A stretch of 64,000 bases of DNA from a bacterium D16-36 (GTDB lineage Bacteria; Bacillota; Clostridia; Lachnospirales; Lachnospiraceae), in NCBI GenBank assembly GCA_003611745.1, contig RAYF01000018.1:34214-98213 (forward strand), in the 5' to 3' direction. Position 1 is the stretch's first letter; each line of letters starts with the position of its first letter. The position numbers and the translations under genes are program-made. Below the pieces are notes generated by a model. It made no database searches, had not been told where the DNA came from, and was given only the letters and a program-made list of their open reading frames with translations. Below are positions 9,565 through 21,988 of this stretch, piece by piece.

Positions 9565-9643
9565 GCCTTTAATATAACACATCCGACAGCAGTGCGCAAG
9601 GGCTTTTGCAGCCAGAAACACAAGAACCAGCTTAATGTCTATA

Positions 9644-9693
9644 AAAAGAACCCCCACGAAGTGGTTTCCCACTCCGTGAGGGTTCTCATAAAC
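9644..9693 (-). terminator. terminator of the expressed surface protein gene
   Basis: Minus-strand ACCCTCACGGAG pairs with the CTTCGTGGGGGTT side and is followed by TTCTTTTTAT. It is homologous to the inverted copy at 7294-7335. Homology between the two loci ends shortly after it. Confidence 0.75.
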
Positions 9694-9757
9694 TATCAAA
9701 ATATAATCAGCTTATATTTCTCAAAGTCTATTTACTGCCAACATCAATAACGATGTA

Positions 9758-12700
9758 TTATTTACGGTTACCCTTAGTGTCGAATGTTACTGTAAGGTCA
9801 GCAGCGTCAATGAACTGACCGTCTGCACTTACAATTCTGTACTGAACACCATCATCAACTGTCTTAGAAACAGGAGCACCAGCAATCGTAACATCGAAGT
9901 CCTTAGCATCATCAAACTGTATTAAACCAGGAATCTTCAATGTGATTGTATTGTTAGCAACCTCAATATCTGTGATAGTCTGTGGGATACCATTGTAGTT
10001 TACAGTAAACTCTTCTTTGATAACTGATGGAGCATATACATAGTTTGTAAATGTCAGCTTAATAGTCTTATCTGTAGGATTAAATACAGCGTTACCATTG
10101 CCATCAGCAATCTTAAATTTACCCTGACTACTATTATCTACCAAAGATACGTCAATCCACTTGAGGTTGTAAGAGAATACTCCTGCGATATCAGCAGCTT
10201 CAACTCTCAGTGTAGCAGCATCACCAGGATTTGCGGCAGCGTTTGGCTTAACATTAAACTTAGCAATACCAAACTGATTTGTGATTACATCCTGAGTAAG
10301 ACCGCCGCCTACTTCACCCTTATCGCCAACAACTCTCATTGTAACTTTCTTATCTTTCAATACATTACCGTTTGCATCATGTACCTGTACATATACATCT
10401 ACACCATTTGCCCTAGCTTCAACAATATCAGCCTTATCACTAGTCGGAACGATGAAGTCTGCGGTAGGAACACCTGCAGTCCAGTCAACATCCAGTGTCA
10501 GCTTCTTATCCAGTGTAGGAGTACCTGTACCTACATAGTCAAGTGTAATCGGTGCACGCCGAGCATGTGTACTCTTAGCTGTAAATGTCATATCTGTTCC
10601 GATAGAACTTCTATTCAATACATTGACAAGCTGTGTCTTACCGGCAACGGTAGATGTTACATTTGCCTTACCATTTGCATTGTCTGTTACGGTACCCTTT
10701 GAACCGATACCAACAGTTGTGCCAATATTCAGGCCTGTAATCTCAACAATGTTATAATTTCCAGCAAATAAGTCACATGCACCCTGAATATCACCTGATG
10801 TCCTAACTTCATATGCCCAATGCTCATTTACAGTAGGGCGGACACTAATCTGTGAAGATGTTACTACTGCCGGCTGGCCGGTACTTGTAGAAACACTCTC
10901 AGCTGTGTTAGCGTCTGGCTCGAAGTAAAGGTTAGCATCTAACCAGTACAGGTCTACGTGTGGTGCTGTAACTGCCTTGCCACCAAGTACATAACCTAAC
11001 TGATATCCTGAACCAGTTGTCCCTGCCTGTGTAGTAATCCTAGGAACCGCTGTCTTCTTAGCAGATGTAAGGACTAATTCTGCCTGGCCAAGTTCATTTG
11101 TTACTTCATCAACCTTGATTAATGCAGCATCGCCAACTGTGTTCATAGCTTTTGTAATCTCTAAACCATCATAGAAGAACTTAACCGGCTGGTTACGTAC
11201 TGCAACCGGATTGCCATTCTTATCAGCAAGCTGTGCTTTCAGCACGATCTGCTGGCCTACGATAGCTGCACCTCTTGCGTGCTGCTCTTCTGGAGCTTTT
11301 ACCGGAACCGGATTCCAATGTACAGAAGAATAAACCTTTGAGTTTGTTGGGTCAATGACAATCTCAGGGTTTGTAGATGTCAGAGTACCAACTACATGTG
11401 TAATACCAGAATCATTTGAATCAACCTCTGCATAACCTGCTTCTGTTGATACAACAGTACCGGCATTCAGATTAGTAGCTTCCTTCTCTGAGATACGGTG
11501 CAAATTAGCGGCTTCATCCATTACATTCACATTTTCGTATCCGGTAGGAAGTGTAGCGTTAGCCTTATTTATAGTAGGGATTGCATAATAGTCAACCACC
11601 TTATTCTGGCTGTCAAGTACACGGATAATCGCATTACCAGTGCGTGGGAATGCAGGTACCCTGTACCAGTATGTGTATGCCTTGTTATCACCAGCATACT
11701 TTGTATCTAATGTCTGTTTTACAATACTTGTACCTGTAAGCTGCTGTTCCAGAGTATATGTTGCCTCTTCATCCTTAGCCCACTGTACAGTGACATCTTT
11801 CAGGACAACACCCTCTCTGCCTATAGCACCCTTACGGTGTACACCTAATACATTCTTTACTGTAAAGCCTTCATTGACATCTGTGTTAACCTGTCCTTTA
11901 GACTGAACCTGTGCTGTCACATAGAGATATCCGTCTGCCTTTTCATCGATCGGAATCTGTACAGCAAAGTCGCCGGATACCTTCTGGCCAGATACAAGAT
12001 ATGCATTGCCTGACTGGTTTCCATTTAAGTCAATGGCTGTAGCACCGACGGTAGGGTTAGCAGGGTCTGTTACAATATATGCCTGAACTGCAAACCTTGT
12101 ATACTTGGATAAGCTCAGCTTACCAAAGTTTACTGTAGCATACTGCAGTCTGGAAGCCTTTACACTGTCAATTACTTTTGCCCAGTGTGCTGTTGTATAA
12201 GTAGAGTACTTACCTGTATCAAAGCTTACTACTTCCTTGATGTCAGAAGCTTCCGTTGTCTTTGCACCCGGCAGGATAAGCCGAGGGACACCTGATGTGA
12301 TGCCTACCTTGTGACTGCCGTCAACAGAGGAAACTGTCTGGCTGCTGACATACTCTACAGAAGTACCTTTGCCCAACCTGCTTGCTGTTGTCTTGCTGAA
12401 AGCCATTCCGCCATCATCAGCTGTTGGGAATTCCCCAGGGAAGCCCTTCTTGTCTACCTCATTATTCAGGACATCTACGTTTGTGATGCTGTCTGAATCC
12501 AATGCGCCAAACTTAACGTCTACAGAAGCCTGCACGCCGTTTGCTGCAGAAGCAGTCAGCTTATAGCTTGACACAAAATCTGTCCTTGTAGCATCAATCG
12601 GCTTATTCTGTGCATCATGGGTGATGCCAAGGCCGTATACAAATGTTACATAACCATCTGCATCTGTCCTCTTTGCAGAGTCAGAAAGATTCCTAAATGC

Positions 12701-13531
12701 ATAAGTATAAGCAGTATTTAAAGCGTCTAATGACTTAGCTGCCAGTACAACCTCTGTGTTCGCAACCGGCTTGCCATCCTCATCTGTCAGCCTTACTTTA
12801 AGCTGGGCATTTGTTCCAACTAATACTGTATCCTTGTAGTCTGCTGAGAATGGATTCTCAAGAGAAATCTCTGCATTCTTAGCTTCCTTTCCAGAAGAAG
12901 GAGTATTAGTCTCAGAAGGGGTAGTGCTTCCCTTTGTTACATTAACCCTTACATTTGTATACTGCTTGCTACCATCCTTAGCTGTTACCTTGATGGATGT
13001 TGTACCTTCCTTAACACCCTTAAGGACTGTACCTGTACCGTTTACAGCAGCAACCAGACTATCGTCTGACTTGTAAGAAAGTGCTTTATTGTTAGCGCTT
13101 GCTGGTGAAACAGTAATCAGCTTGCTGAGGTTGATGTGCTCGCCCTCTTTCAGCTCTACTACATCCTGACTAGTTGTTACACCTGTTACATACTGTTTTA
13201 CAGTAATCTTAGCTGTTGCTTTCTTACCTTTATACTTAGCAGTGATTGTTGCACTACCTTTCTTTACAGCAGTAACTTTACCAGTTTTCTTAGCTACCTT
13301 AGCTACTTTAGAATTGCTTGATGTAAAAGTAGCTTTTACTTTTTTCCCATTAAAAGTTGCCTTAAGTGTTTTGGTCTTCTTTGCAGAAGAACCGCCAACA
13401 TAAAGTGTTGCCTTTGTAGAATTAAGCTTCACTTTAGCTGCTGCAGAAGATGTTGTAGGAATATTAACGCTTGTTACTGTGAGCGCTAATGATAACATCA
13501 TTGCTGCGATTTTAGTTGCATTTTTCCTCAT
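9758..13531 (-). CDS. secreted multi-domain Ig-like surface protein
   Basis: A 1257-residue protein. A signal peptide covers residues 1-31 (basic MRKNATK, a hydrophobic core, then SSAAA). A Lys-rich Big_2-like domain follows, to about residue 105, with a second at about 110-200 ending KQYTNVRVNVTKG. Several bacterial Ig-like (invasin Big_1-type) repeats come next, for example LKVRLTDEDGKPVANTEVVL, QLADKNGNPVAVRNQPVKF and VYVQVHDANGNVLKDKKV. There is no LPXTG motif or C-terminal membrane anchor. Non-covalent wall attachment or an S-layer-like role is inferred. AAGGAGG lies seven bases before the ATG. A truncated inverted paralogue at 3896-7219 could donate C-terminal variants. Confidence 0.85.
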   Translation of the reverse strand: MRKNATKIAAMMLSLALTVTSVNIPTTSSAAAKVKLNSTKATLYVGGSSAKKTKTLKATFNGKKVKATFTSSNSKVAKVAKKTGKVTAVKKGSATITAKYKGKKATAKITVKQYVTGVTTSQDVVELKEGEHINLSKLITVSPASANNKALSYKSDDSLVAAVNGTGTVLKGVKEGTTSIKVTAKDGSKQYTNVRVNVTKGSTTPSETNTPSSGKEAKNAEISLENPFSADYKDTVLVGTNAQLKVRLTDEDGKPVANTEVVLAAKSLDALNTAYTYAFRNLSDSAKRTDADGYVTFVYGLGITHDAQNKPIDATRTDFVSSYKLTASAANGVQASVDVKFGALDSDSITNVDVLNNEVDKKGFPGEFPTADDGGMAFSKTTASRLGKGTSVEYVSSQTVSSVDGSHKVGITSGVPRLILPGAKTTEASDIKEVVSFDTGKYSTYTTAHWAKVIDSVKASRLQYATVNFGKLSLSKYTRFAVQAYIVTDPANPTVGATAIDLNGNQSGNAYLVSGQKVSGDFAVQIPIDEKADGYLYVTAQVQSKGQVNTDVNEGFTVKNVLGVHRKGAIGREGVVLKDVTVQWAKDEEATYTLEQQLTGTSIVKQTLDTKYAGDNKAYTYWYRVPAFPRTGNAIIRVLDSQNKVVDYYAIPTINKANATLPTGYENVNVMDEAANLHRISEKEATNLNAGTVVSTEAGYAEVDSNDSGITHVVGTLTSTNPEIVIDPTNSKVYSSVHWNPVPVKAPEEQHARGAAIVGQQIVLKAQLADKNGNPVAVRNQPVKFFYDGLEITKAMNTVGDAALIKVDEVTNELGQAELVLTSAKKTAVPRITTQAGTTGSGYQLGYVLGGKAVTAPHVDLYWLDANLYFEPDANTAESVSTSTGQPAVVTSSQISVRPTVNEHWAYEVRTSGDIQGACDLFAGNYNIVEITGLNIGTTVGIGSKGTVTDNANGKANVTSTVAGKTQLVNVLNRSSIGTDMTFTAKSTHARRAPITLDYVGTGTPTLDKKLTLDVDWTAGVPTADFIVPTSDKADIVEARANGVDVYVQVHDANGNVLKDKKVTMRVVGDKGEVGGGLTQDVITNQFGIAKFNVKPNAAANPGDAATLRVEAADIAGVFSYNLKWIDVSLVDNSSQGKFKIADGNGNAVFNPTDKTIKLTFTNYVYAPSVIKEEFTVNYNGIPQTITDIEVANNTITLKIPGLIQFDDAKDFDVTIAGAPVSKTVDDGVQYRIVSADGQFIDAADLTVTFDTKGNRK

Positions 13532-13562
13532 TGCTATGCCTCCTTATAATTTTATACTAGAT

Positions 13563-13591
13563 AAGTTACACCATTTGTTGTATTTTGTCAA
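13563..13591 (-). promoter_or_regulatory. promoter of the surface protein gene
   Basis: A consensus TTGACA (13586-13591) is followed by a 17-base spacer and TAACTT (13563-13568) on the minus strand, giving a leader of about 25 bases. The silent copy has no equivalent. Confidence 0.6.
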
Positions 13592-13977
13592 TGCTGTTTT
13601 TTTCAAACTTTTCTTGACTTCATTGGGAAATTTTGCGATTTGACACATAATTAACCAACTTTTACGCAATATTTCACAAAAACTATGTATTTGTTTTTTT
13701 GTTTATGGGTAATTGTGCTACATAAACGCCACATTTTTATCAAAAAAAAATTTGAAAAAAACCATAAAATACCGTAGAATAGGGCTTAAACTGTGGCAAA
13801 ACTGTGTTAATTCGCGGCATCTGCAGCTATCCTGCACCCTGATATCGGAAAATCTTCCATCAATTCCCGCCATCCTGCAGTCCATTTTCAGAAAACCTTT
13901 CATTCATTCCCTCCATCCTGCATTACACACAAGGGAAAAAATACGCTCTTTCTTCTATATATAAGAACATTAAACAA
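13592..13977. other. intergenic region without recognised gene
   Basis: About 385 AT-rich bases separate the surface protein promoter from the rpoC terminator. Short frames on both strands lack ribosome sites and family resemblance. Confidence 0.5.
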
Positions 13978-14018
13978 AGAGAGGCATAAACACTCTTTTC
14001 GAATGTCCGTGCCTCTCT
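13978..14018 (-). terminator. rpoBC operon terminator
   Basis: AGAGAGGCA and TGCCTCTCT form a perfect 9-bp stem 30 bases after the rpoC stop codon. On the minus strand it is followed by TTGTTTAATG. It implies that rpoC is the last gene of its operon. Confidence 0.65.
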
Positions 14019-14048
14019 AACGTTTAACTTAATGTTGAAGTTCAGCCT

Positions 14049-17000
14049 TTACTCCTCTGTTGAGGTAGAATATACTTCTTCCTCTTCGATTTCTAATGGC
14101 TCTTCCTGTTCTTCATCTGCCGGCGGCCTGTCATCATCCTCCAGATAACTGCTTGCAGCCGCCTCACGCTGCCTCAGGAACTCTTCTGCTGCCTCATCCG
14201 TATCAAGCTGTACGGAGCGATAACACTTCATGCCTGTTCCAGCAGGGATCAGCTTACCGATAATAACATTCTCCTTCAGCCCGACCAGCGGATCGACCTT
14301 CCCCTTGATTGCCGCATCTGTAAGAACTTTTGTAGTCTCCTGGAAGGAAGCTGCTGATAAGAATGAATTGGTAGCTAACGCCGCCTTTGTAATACCAAGC
14401 ATAACCTGTTTGCCTTCCGGTGGTTCCTTGCCCACCGCGGTAAGTTCCTCCACAGAATCTTCATATTCTAATGCATCTACCATAACACCTGGCAGGAATG
14501 CCGAATCCCCATTGTTTTCAATGCGGATTTTCTTTAACATCTGGCGTACGATTACTTCAATGTGCTTATCATTAATATCTACACCCTGCAGACGGTAAAC
14601 ACGCTGCACTTCACGTATCATATAATCCTGAACAGCACGTACCCCCTTAATCGCAAGGATATCATGCGGATTTACGCTTCCTTCTGTCAGCTCATCACCA
14701 GCCTCCAGCTCCTGCCCCTCCAGTACTTTTATACGGGAACCATATGGAATCAGATAAGCTTTCTGTTCTCCTGTTTCTTTATTTGTTACAATCACTTCAC
14801 GCTTTTTCTTTGTATCTTTAATGGCAACTGTTCCGCCAAACTCCGCAATAATTGCAAGTCCCTTCGGCTTACGTGCCTCAAACAGCTCCTCGACACGCGG
14901 AAGACCCTGCGTAATATCATCACCTGCAACACCGCCTGTATGGAAGGTACGCATTGTAAGCTGTGTACCCGGCTCGCCAATAGACTGGGCCGCAATAATT
15001 CCAACTGCCTCACCTGCCTGAACCGGCTCCCCTGTCGCCATATTGGCCCCGTAACACTTAGCGCACACACCAATATGTGACTTACATGTCAGTATCGTAC
15101 GGATTTTTATCTTTGCCGCATCCCCTGCATCCACGACAGCCTTCGTATTAACGATGCGCGCAGCACGCTTTGGCGTAATCATATGGTTTGCCTTGACGAT
15201 CAAATCACCTTCATCATCATAAATGCTCTCACAGGCAAAACGCCCCGTAATGCGCTCTTCCAGCGATTCGATCATTTCCTTGCCATCCATAAATCCTGTG
15301 ATTTCCATGCCCGGAATAAAATCCCTGTCCGCACAGCAGTCAATTTCACGGATAATCAATTCCTGCGACACATCAACCAGACGACGCGTAAGGTATCCGG
15401 AATCGGCTGTACGCAGTGCCGTGTCAGAAAGCCCCTTACGTGCACCATGGGCAGAGATAAAGTATTCCAGTACATCCAGCCCCTCACGGAAATTCGACTT
15501 AATCGGAAGTTCAATGGTACGTCCTGAGGTATCCGCCATCAGGCCGCGCATCCCTGCAAGCTGCTTAATCTGCTTGTCAGAACCACGGGCACCGGAATCC
15601 GCCATCATAAAGATGTTATTATACTTATCAAGCCCTGTTAAAAGCGCATCTGTAATCTGGTCATCGGCAATCTTCCATGTATTGATAACCGCTTTATAAC
15701 GCTCCTCCTCTGTCAAAAAACCGCGGTGGAACTTACGCGTAATCATTTCTACCGTCTTTTCGGCATCTGCAAGAATCTGTTTCTTTGCCTCCGGCACCGT
15801 CATATCAGAAATAGATACCGTCATGGCAGCACGCGTAGAATATTTGTAGCCAAGTGCCTTGATACTATCCATGGTCTCAGCAGTCCCCGTTGCGCCATGT
15901 GCATTAATACATTTTTCCAAAATCTGCTTTAACTGCTTCTTGCCGACATGGAAATCCACTTCCGGCACCAAAAAGTTTTCATCCTTGCTGCGGTCCACGA
16001 AGCCCAAATCCTGCGGAAGAATCTCATTAAATACAAAGCGGCCAAGCGTAGATTCTACAATCCTGCTCTCTTCCTCCCCCCTGCTATTAATTCCGGTTCT
16101 GCGGACTTTAATCTTAGAATGAAGTGTTAATGCTTTGTTTTCATAGGCAATAATTGCCTCGTTGACAGACTTATAATAGTTTCCTTCGCCCAGCGCCCCC
16201 GGCCTTTCCTGTGTTAGATAATAAATTCCAAGCACCATATCCTGAGAAGGAACGGCAACCACACCACCGTCTGACGGCTTTAAAAGATTGTTTGGTGATA
16301 ACAGCAGGAAACGGCACTCTGCCTGAGCTTCCACCGAGAGCGGCAGATGGACAGCCATCTGGTCTCCATCGAAATCGGCATTAAATGCGGTACAAACCAG
16401 TGGGTGCAGCTTAATCGCCTTACCCTCTACCAAAGTAGGCTCAAACGCCTGAATTCCCAATCTATGAAGCGTAGGGGCACGGTTTAACATAACCGGATGC
16501 TCACGTATCACATCCTCAAGGACATCCCAGACCTCCGGCTGAAGCTTCTCAACCATCTTCTTAGCCTGCTTAATATTATGGGCTGTGCCATCTGAGACTA
16601 ACTCCTTCATTACAAATGGCTTGAACAGCTCAATCGCCATTTCTTTTGGCAGGCCGCACTGGTATATCTTAAGTTCCGGACCTACCACGATAACAGAACG
16701 CCCGGAATAGTCAACACGTTTTCCAAGAAGATTCTGGCGGAAACGCCCCTGCTTTCCTTTCAGCATATCAGAGAGCGACTTTAACGCACGGTTCCCAGGC
16801 CCCGTAACCGGACGTCCGCGGCGGCCATTGTCAATCAAGGCATCTACAGCTTCCTGAAGCATTCTTTTCTCATTGCGCACAATGATATCCGGCGCGCCAA
16901 GCTCCAGAAGCCTTTTTAGACGGTTATTTCTATTAATAATACGGCGGTACAAATCATTCATATCAGAAGTAGCAAAACGTCCGCCGTCCAACTGTACCAT

Positions 17001-17744
17001 AGGGCGCAAATCCGGCGGAATCACCGGAATCACGGTTAAAATCATCCACTCCGGCTTGTTTGCCGACTCACGGAACGCCTCAATTACCTCTAACCTTTTG
17101 ATAATCCTTGCCCGCTTCTGTCCAGAGGAATCTTTCAGCTCCGCTTTTAAATCAATAGATTCTTCCTCCAAATCAATGCTCATTAAAAGCTCCATAATGG
17201 ACTCTGCACCCATTCCGGCACGGAACATATCACCGTAGTTCTTCTTAGCTTCCTGATATTCTGCTTCCGAAAGAATCTGCTTCTGCGTAAGCCCAATCCC
17301 CTCCTGTGTCTCCAATACAATATAAGAAGCAAAATAAAGTACTTTTTCCAGATTCCTTGGCGATACATCCAGAATCAATCCCATACGGCTCGGAATCCCC
17401 TTAAAATACCAGATATGCGATACCGGCGCAGCTAACTCAATATGCCCCATACGCTCACGGCGGACACTTGCCTTAGTTACCTCGACACCGCATCTGTCGC
17501 AGACTACGCCCTTATAGCGGATTTTTTTGTACTTACCGCAGTGGCATTCCCAGTCCTTGCTCGGCCCAAAAATCTTCTCGCAAAAAAGGCCATCTTTTTC
17601 CGGTTTTAACGTCCTATAATTGATTGTTTCCGGTTTCTTTACCTCCCCGCGGGACCATTCCCTGATTTTCTCCGGAGAAGCAAGCCCAATCTTAATCGCA
17701 TCATATGTGATGTTTTTCTCTGCCTTCACATTACTCTCTGCCAT
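14049..17744 (-). CDS. rpoC: DNA-directed RNA polymerase subunit beta'
   Basis: A 1231-residue catalytic subunit. The N-terminal zinc ribbon (CHCGKYKK, then CDRCGVEV) lies near residues 60-80. The magnesium-binding active-site motif [13 protein letters not shown] lies near residue 458. The trigger-loop region and a second Cys cluster ([21 protein letters not shown]) follow, and the tail is very acidic. GGAGG six bases before ATG 17744 sets the start; an in-frame ATG at 17768 lacks a ribosome site. It follows rpoB by 109 bases in the same operon. The subunit forms the polymerase core with RpoA and RpoB. Confidence 0.98.
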   Translation of the reverse strand: MAESNVKAEKNITYDAIKIGLASPEKIREWSRGEVKKPETINYRTLKPEKDGLFCEKIFGPSKDWECHCGKYKKIRYKGVVCDRCGVEVTKASVRRERMGHIELAAPVSHIWYFKGIPSRMGLILDVSPRNLEKVLYFASYIVLETQEGIGLTQKQILSEAEYQEAKKNYGDMFRAGMGAESIMELLMSIDLEEESIDLKAELKDSSGQKRARIIKRLEVIEAFRESANKPEWMILTVIPVIPPDLRPMVQLDGGRFATSDMNDLYRRIINRNNRLKRLLELGAPDIIVRNEKRMLQEAVDALIDNGRRGRPVTGPGNRALKSLSDMLKGKQGRFRQNLLGKRVDYSGRSVIVVGPELKIYQCGLPKEMAIELFKPFVMKELVSDGTAHNIKQAKKMVEKLQPEVWDVLEDVIREHPVMLNRAPTLHRLGIQAFEPTLVEGKAIKLHPLVCTAFNADFDGDQMAVHLPLSVEAQAECRFLLLSPNNLLKPSDGGVVAVPSQDMVLGIYYLTQERPGALGEGNYYKSVNEAIIAYENKALTLHSKIKVRRTGINSRGEEESRIVESTLGRFVFNEILPQDLGFVDRSKDENFLVPEVDFHVGKKQLKQILEKCINAHGATGTAETMDSIKALGYKYSTRAAMTVSISDMTVPEAKKQILADAEKTVEMITRKFHRGFLTEEERYKAVINTWKIADDQITDALLTGLDKYNNIFMMADSGARGSDKQIKQLAGMRGLMADTSGRTIELPIKSNFREGLDVLEYFISAHGARKGLSDTALRTADSGYLTRRLVDVSQELIIREIDCCADRDFIPGMEITGFMDGKEMIESLEERITGRFACESIYDDEGDLIVKANHMITPKRAARIVNTKAVVDAGDAAKIKIRTILTCKSHIGVCAKCYGANMATGEPVQAGEAVGIIAAQSIGEPGTQLTMRTFHTGGVAGDDITQGLPRVEELFEARKPKGLAIIAEFGGTVAIKDTKKKREVIVTNKETGEQKAYLIPYGSRIKVLEGQELEAGDELTEGSVNPHDILAIKGVRAVQDYMIREVQRVYRLQGVDINDKHIEVIVRQMLKKIRIENNGDSAFLPGVMVDALEYEDSVEELTAVGKEPPEGKQVMLGITKAALATNSFLSAASFQETTKVLTDAAIKGKVDPLVGLKENVIIGKLIPAGTGMKCYRSVQLDTDEAAEEFLRQREAAASSYLEDDDRPPADEEQEEPLEIEEEEVYSTSTEE

Positions 17745-17853
17745 AGTAATCCTCCATGCTGCCGACAACCTGAAAATCAGGCGTCAGCACAATATTTGCA
17801 ATACGGACAAAATCCGCATTGTGAAAAATCTTATTCTTCACACGATTTTCTTA

Positions 17854-20800
17854 TTATTCTTCAAATACACTAAAGGATGCTTCTTCTAATTCTTCTGCAG
17901 TCCCCTCTGTAAATCCGGCAGATTCAAAAGATTCGTCCATGCCGAATGCAAAATTATCGTCCCCATCAATTAACGGTTTGATATCATCACTGTTACCTTC
18001 ATCCTCAATGCTTTCTGCCATGAGCACTTCATTACCGTCCTCGTCCAGTACAGTAACATCCAGCGCCAGTGCCTGCAATTCCTTTAACAGTACCTTAAAG
18101 GACTCCGGAATACCCGGCTCGGAAATATTATCCCCCTTGATGATAGCCTCATAAGTTTTCACACGCCCCACAACATCATCAGACTTCACAGTAAGGATTT
18201 CCTGAAGGGTATAGGCCGCGCCATATGCCTCCAGCGCCCAAACCTCCATCTCGCCAAACCGCTGTCCGCCAAACTGTGCCTTACCGCCCAACGGCTGCTG
18301 TGTTACCAAAGAGTAAGGGCCTGTCGAACGCGCATGGATCTTATCATCAACCAGATGGTGGAGTTTCAGATAATGCATGAAACCAACAGTTACAGCGCCA
18401 TCAAAATAATCCCCTGTACGCCCATCGCGCAGACGCACCTTTCCATCACGGTTAATCGGCACGCCCGCCCACTCTTTGCGGTAATCTTTATTCTCTACGA
18501 GATAGCGGAGCACCTCCGGATCTAATATATCTTTATATTTTTCCTCAAACGGAACGATGCCTTTCAAGCGTTCCAATTCGTCCTCATCATTTTCTGCTTT
18601 CGCATTTTCCAATGCCGCCTCCATCTCTTCCTGATTTAGTGGCGTATTGACATAATCATTGGCAAGCTCCAGAGTATCCATAATATCATACTCGTTCGCA
18701 CCATCAAAGACAGGGGTGCCGACATTAAAGCCAAGCGCCTTCGCAGCCAGGCTCAGATGAATTTCCAATACCTGCCCGATATTCATACGGGAAGGCACGC
18801 CTAATGGGTTCAGCACAATATCCAGCGGACGGCCGTTTGGAAGGAACGGCATATCTTCCACCGGAAGCACTCTGGAAACAACACCCTTATTTCCATGGCG
18901 GCCTGCCATTTTATCACCAACCTGAATCTTACGTTTCTGGGCAATATAGATACGCACAGTTTCATTTACGCCCGGCGGCAGTTCATCGCCGTTTTCCCTT
19001 GTAAAGACTTTCGCATCTACGATTACCCCAAACTCACCATGTGGTACTTTTAATGAAGTATCACGCACTTCCCTCGCCTTCTCGCCGAAAATAGCACGCA
19101 GAAGCCTCTCTTCCGCAGTCAGCTCCGTCTCGCCCTTCGGCGTAACTTTGCCCACAAGAATATCCCCCGCACGCACCTCTGCACCAATACGGATAATGCC
19201 CCTCTCGTCGAGGTCTTTTAGCGCATCATCGCCGACACCCGGCACATCACGGGTTATTTCCTCCGCACCAAGCTTCGTATCCCTTGCCTCCGCCTCATAC
19301 TCATTGATATGGACAGACGTATATACATCAGCTTGAACCAGCCTTTCACTTAACAGTACGGCATCTTCATAATTATAACCTTCCCAAGTCATAAAACCGA
19401 TTAATGGGTTCTTTCCAAGGGCAATCTCGCCGCCGCAGGTAGAAGGGCCATCTGCGATAACCTGTCCTGCCTTAACCTCATCCCCCTTATCTACAATCGG
19501 GCGATGGTTCATACTGGTTCCCTGATTACTGCGTTGGAACTTGGCGAGCTTATACCTCTGCCTCTCCCCGGAAGCTGCCTTCACTACAATCTCATTGGAA
19601 GCAGAACGCTCTACAACGCCATCCTCCCTCGCAATCACACAGTTTCCTGAATCGACTGCCGCCTTCATCTCCATTCCCGTCCCGACTGCCGGGGCTTCTG
19701 TCACCAGAAGCGGCACTGCCTGACGCTGCATGTTGGAACCCATCAGCGCACGGTTCGCATCATCATTCTCCAAAAACGGAATCATGGCTGTTGCCACAGA
19801 AAATACCATCTTCGGCGATACATCCATCAAGTCTATTTTTGTCTTTTCAAAGCTGGAAGTCTCCTCACGGAAACGGCCGGAAACCGTCTTATTCTCAAAA
19901 TAACCGTCTTTGTCTAATTTTTCATTTGCCTGCGCAACGATAAAACGGTCTTCTTCATCTGCGGAAAGATAAATCACTTCATCCGTTACACGCGGATTCT
20001 CCGGATCGCTCTTATCTACCTTGCGGTAAGGAGCTTCAATAAATCCATATTCATTAATCCGCGCATAGGATGCCAGCGAATTAATCAAACCGATATTAGG
20101 TCCTTCAGGCGTCTCTACCGGACACATGCGCCCATAATGGGTATAGTGTACATCACGGACTTCAAATCCGGCACGGTCCCTCGACAAACCGCCAGGCCCC
20201 AATGCAGAAAGACGGCGCTTGTGTGTCAGCTCACTAAGAGGGTTATTCTGATCCATAAACTGGGACAGCTGGGAACTTCCAAAGAATTCCTTTACTGCTG
20301 CCGTAACCGGCTTAATATTAATGAGTGACTGGGCAGTAATTGTAGTGATATCCTGCGTGGACATCCTCTCGCGCACCACCCTCTCCATACGTGACAGGCC
20401 GATACGGTACTGGTTCTGCAGCAGTTCGCCGACAGCGCGGATACGCCTGTTGCCCAAATGGTCAATATCATCATCATTCCCTACACCGTACTCCAGATGC
20501 ATATTATAATTAATAGAAGCAAATATATCTTCTTTTGTAATATGCTTCGGAATCAGTTCTGGAATACTTAAAGAAATAACCTCTTTAATTGCCTCTTCTG
20601 TATCATTTTCCTCAAGGATTTCCTTTAACAGCGGATAATAAACATTTTCGGTGACTCCCAAATCCCGCGGATTGACATCTGGAAGGAATTCACGCAAATC
20701 TACCATCATATTAGAAAGAATTTTCGTAACTCTCTCTTCCTTTTCTACCATTACAAAAGGAACCGCTGCATTCTGCATCCTGACAGCTAAATCCTCTGTA

Positions 20801-21738
20801 ATCAGGGTACCAGCCTCAAACACTTCACCTGTAGCCGGAGAAACAGCATCCTCAGCCAGAGTACACCCTGTAATCCTATATCTGAAATGTAATTTTTTAT
20901 TAAATTTATATCTGCCGACCTTTGCTAAATCATATCGCTTGGCATCAAAAAACATGCCGTTTAGAAGATTCTCAGCACTGTCAACGGAAAGTGGCTCACC
21001 CGGACGAAGCTTCTTATACAATTCCAGAAGGCCATCCTGATAATTATCCGTTGTATCCTTCTCAATACTGGCAAGAATCTTCGGCTCGTCGCCAAAAACC
21101 TCTTTAATTTGTTCATTTGTGCCAAGCCCTAATGCACGAAGAAATACGGTAATCGGCACTTTTCTGTTTCTATCTACACGGACTGAAAATACATCGTTGG
21201 AATCTGTCTCATATTCAAGCCATGCACCACGGTTCGGAATCACAGTTGCTGAATATAATTCTTTACCAATCTTATCATGCCCAATCGCATAATAGATTCC
21301 TGGTGAACGTACTAACTGGCTTACTATAACACGTTCCGCACCATTAATTACAAATGTACCAGTAGCGGTCATCAACGGCAAGTCACCCATAAAGATTTCA
21401 TGTTCTTTAATTTCTTCTGTTTCTTTATTATGCAGCCGCACTTTCACTTTCAGCGGAGCAGCATAAGTTGCATCTCTCTCTTTGCACTGGTCAATGTCAT
21501 ACTTTGTCTCATCGCGGCATAACTCAAAATCCACGAATTCCAGACTCAGATGGCCACCAAAATCAGAAATCGGTGAAATGTCACGAAAAACTTCTTTCAG
21601 CCCTTCGTCCAAGAACCATTGGTAAGAATTTGTCTGTACTTCTATCAGATTCGGCATCTCAAGTACTTCACGCTGCCTAGCATAACTCATTCTTACACCA
21701 TTACTAACTGCAACCGGATGTATCCTGTTTTTCTCCAT
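17854..21738 (-). CDS. rpoB: DNA-directed RNA polymerase subunit beta
   Basis: A 1294-residue subunit that, with RpoC, forms the RNA polymerase active centre. The rifampicin-pocket stretch [20 protein letters not shown], continuing [10 protein letters not shown], lies near residue 490 and has the sensitive-type residues. The motifs [15 protein letters not shown] and, near the C-terminus, [20 protein letters not shown] are intact. ATG 21738 is used because AAGGAGTG precedes it; upstream in-frame ATGs are unsupported. The gene before it is a divergent glycosidase rather than rplJL, and the leader is over 200 bases with a strong hairpin. Confidence 0.98.
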   Translation of the reverse strand: MEKNRIHPVAVSNGVRMSYARQREVLEMPNLIEVQTNSYQWFLDEGLKEVFRDISPISDFGGHLSLEFVDFELCRDETKYDIDQCKERDATYAAPLKVKVRLHNKETEEIKEHEIFMGDLPLMTATGTFVINGAERVIVSQLVRSPGIYYAIGHDKIGKELYSATVIPNRGAWLEYETDSNDVFSVRVDRNRKVPITVFLRALGLGTNEQIKEVFGDEPKILASIEKDTTDNYQDGLLELYKKLRPGEPLSVDSAENLLNGMFFDAKRYDLAKVGRYKFNKKLHFRYRITGCTLAEDAVSPATGEVFEAGTLITEDLAVRMQNAAVPFVMVEKEERVTKILSNMMVDLREFLPDVNPRDLGVTENVYYPLLKEILEENDTEEAIKEVISLSIPELIPKHITKEDIFASINYNMHLEYGVGNDDDIDHLGNRRIRAVGELLQNQYRIGLSRMERVVRERMSTQDITTITAQSLINIKPVTAAVKEFFGSSQLSQFMDQNNPLSELTHKRRLSALGPGGLSRDRAGFEVRDVHYTHYGRMCPVETPEGPNIGLINSLASYARINEYGFIEAPYRKVDKSDPENPRVTDEVIYLSADEEDRFIVAQANEKLDKDGYFENKTVSGRFREETSSFEKTKIDLMDVSPKMVFSVATAMIPFLENDDANRALMGSNMQRQAVPLLVTEAPAVGTGMEMKAAVDSGNCVIAREDGVVERSASNEIVVKAASGERQRYKLAKFQRSNQGTSMNHRPIVDKGDEVKAGQVIADGPSTCGGEIALGKNPLIGFMTWEGYNYEDAVLLSERLVQADVYTSVHINEYEAEARDTKLGAEEITRDVPGVGDDALKDLDERGIIRIGAEVRAGDILVGKVTPKGETELTAEERLLRAIFGEKAREVRDTSLKVPHGEFGVIVDAKVFTRENGDELPPGVNETVRIYIAQKRKIQVGDKMAGRHGNKGVVSRVLPVEDMPFLPNGRPLDIVLNPLGVPSRMNIGQVLEIHLSLAAKALGFNVGTPVFDGANEYDIMDTLELANDYVNTPLNQEEMEAALENAKAENDEDELERLKGIVPFEEKYKDILDPEVLRYLVENKDYRKEWAGVPINRDGKVRLRDGRTGDYFDGAVTVGFMHYLKLHHLVDDKIHARSTGPYSLVTQQPLGGKAQFGGQRFGEMEVWALEAYGAAYTLQEILTVKSDDVVGRVKTYEAIIKGDNISEPGIPESFKVLLKELQALALDVTVLDEDGNEVLMAESIEDEGNSDDIKPLIDGDDNFAFGMDESFESAGFTEGTAEELEEASFSVFEE

Positions 21739-21814
21739 TGATGTTTCACTCCTTATTTTTATAGAGTACTTTTGCGGTGAATCCATTTTAGGAATTGTAA
21801 ATGCAATCCCTTAG

Positions 21815-21841
21815 TTACAGTTCACTCCGTGAACTGTAACA
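21815..21841 (-). promoter_or_regulatory. hairpin in the rpoB leader
   Basis: GTTACAGTTCAC and GTGAACTGTAAC form a perfect 12-bp stem with a TCC loop. It is nested inside an outer pair TAGGAATTGT/ACAATTCCTA (about 21790-21848). It lies between the promoter and the rpoB start. No T run follows, so it may stabilise or regulate the leader rather than end transcription. Confidence 0.5.
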
Positions 21842-21959
21842 ATTCCTATACTATTATAATCCAATTGCTAAGAAAGTCTTTTCAACCGAAGAATCTTATG
21901 GTATAATTCTAAAGTACATAAGAGTAAATAGTATAGTCAGCCACAATAGTGCATTTTTC

Positions 21960-21988
21960 ATCTTACTACCAAACGTACAAGATGTCAA
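21960..21988 (-). promoter_or_regulatory. promoter of rpoBC
   Basis: Minus-strand TTGACA (21983-21988), a 17-base spacer and TAAGAT (21960-21965). The implied 5' leader is about 215 bases. A second TATAAT lies at 21853-21858 without a well-spaced -35 box. Confidence 0.6.
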
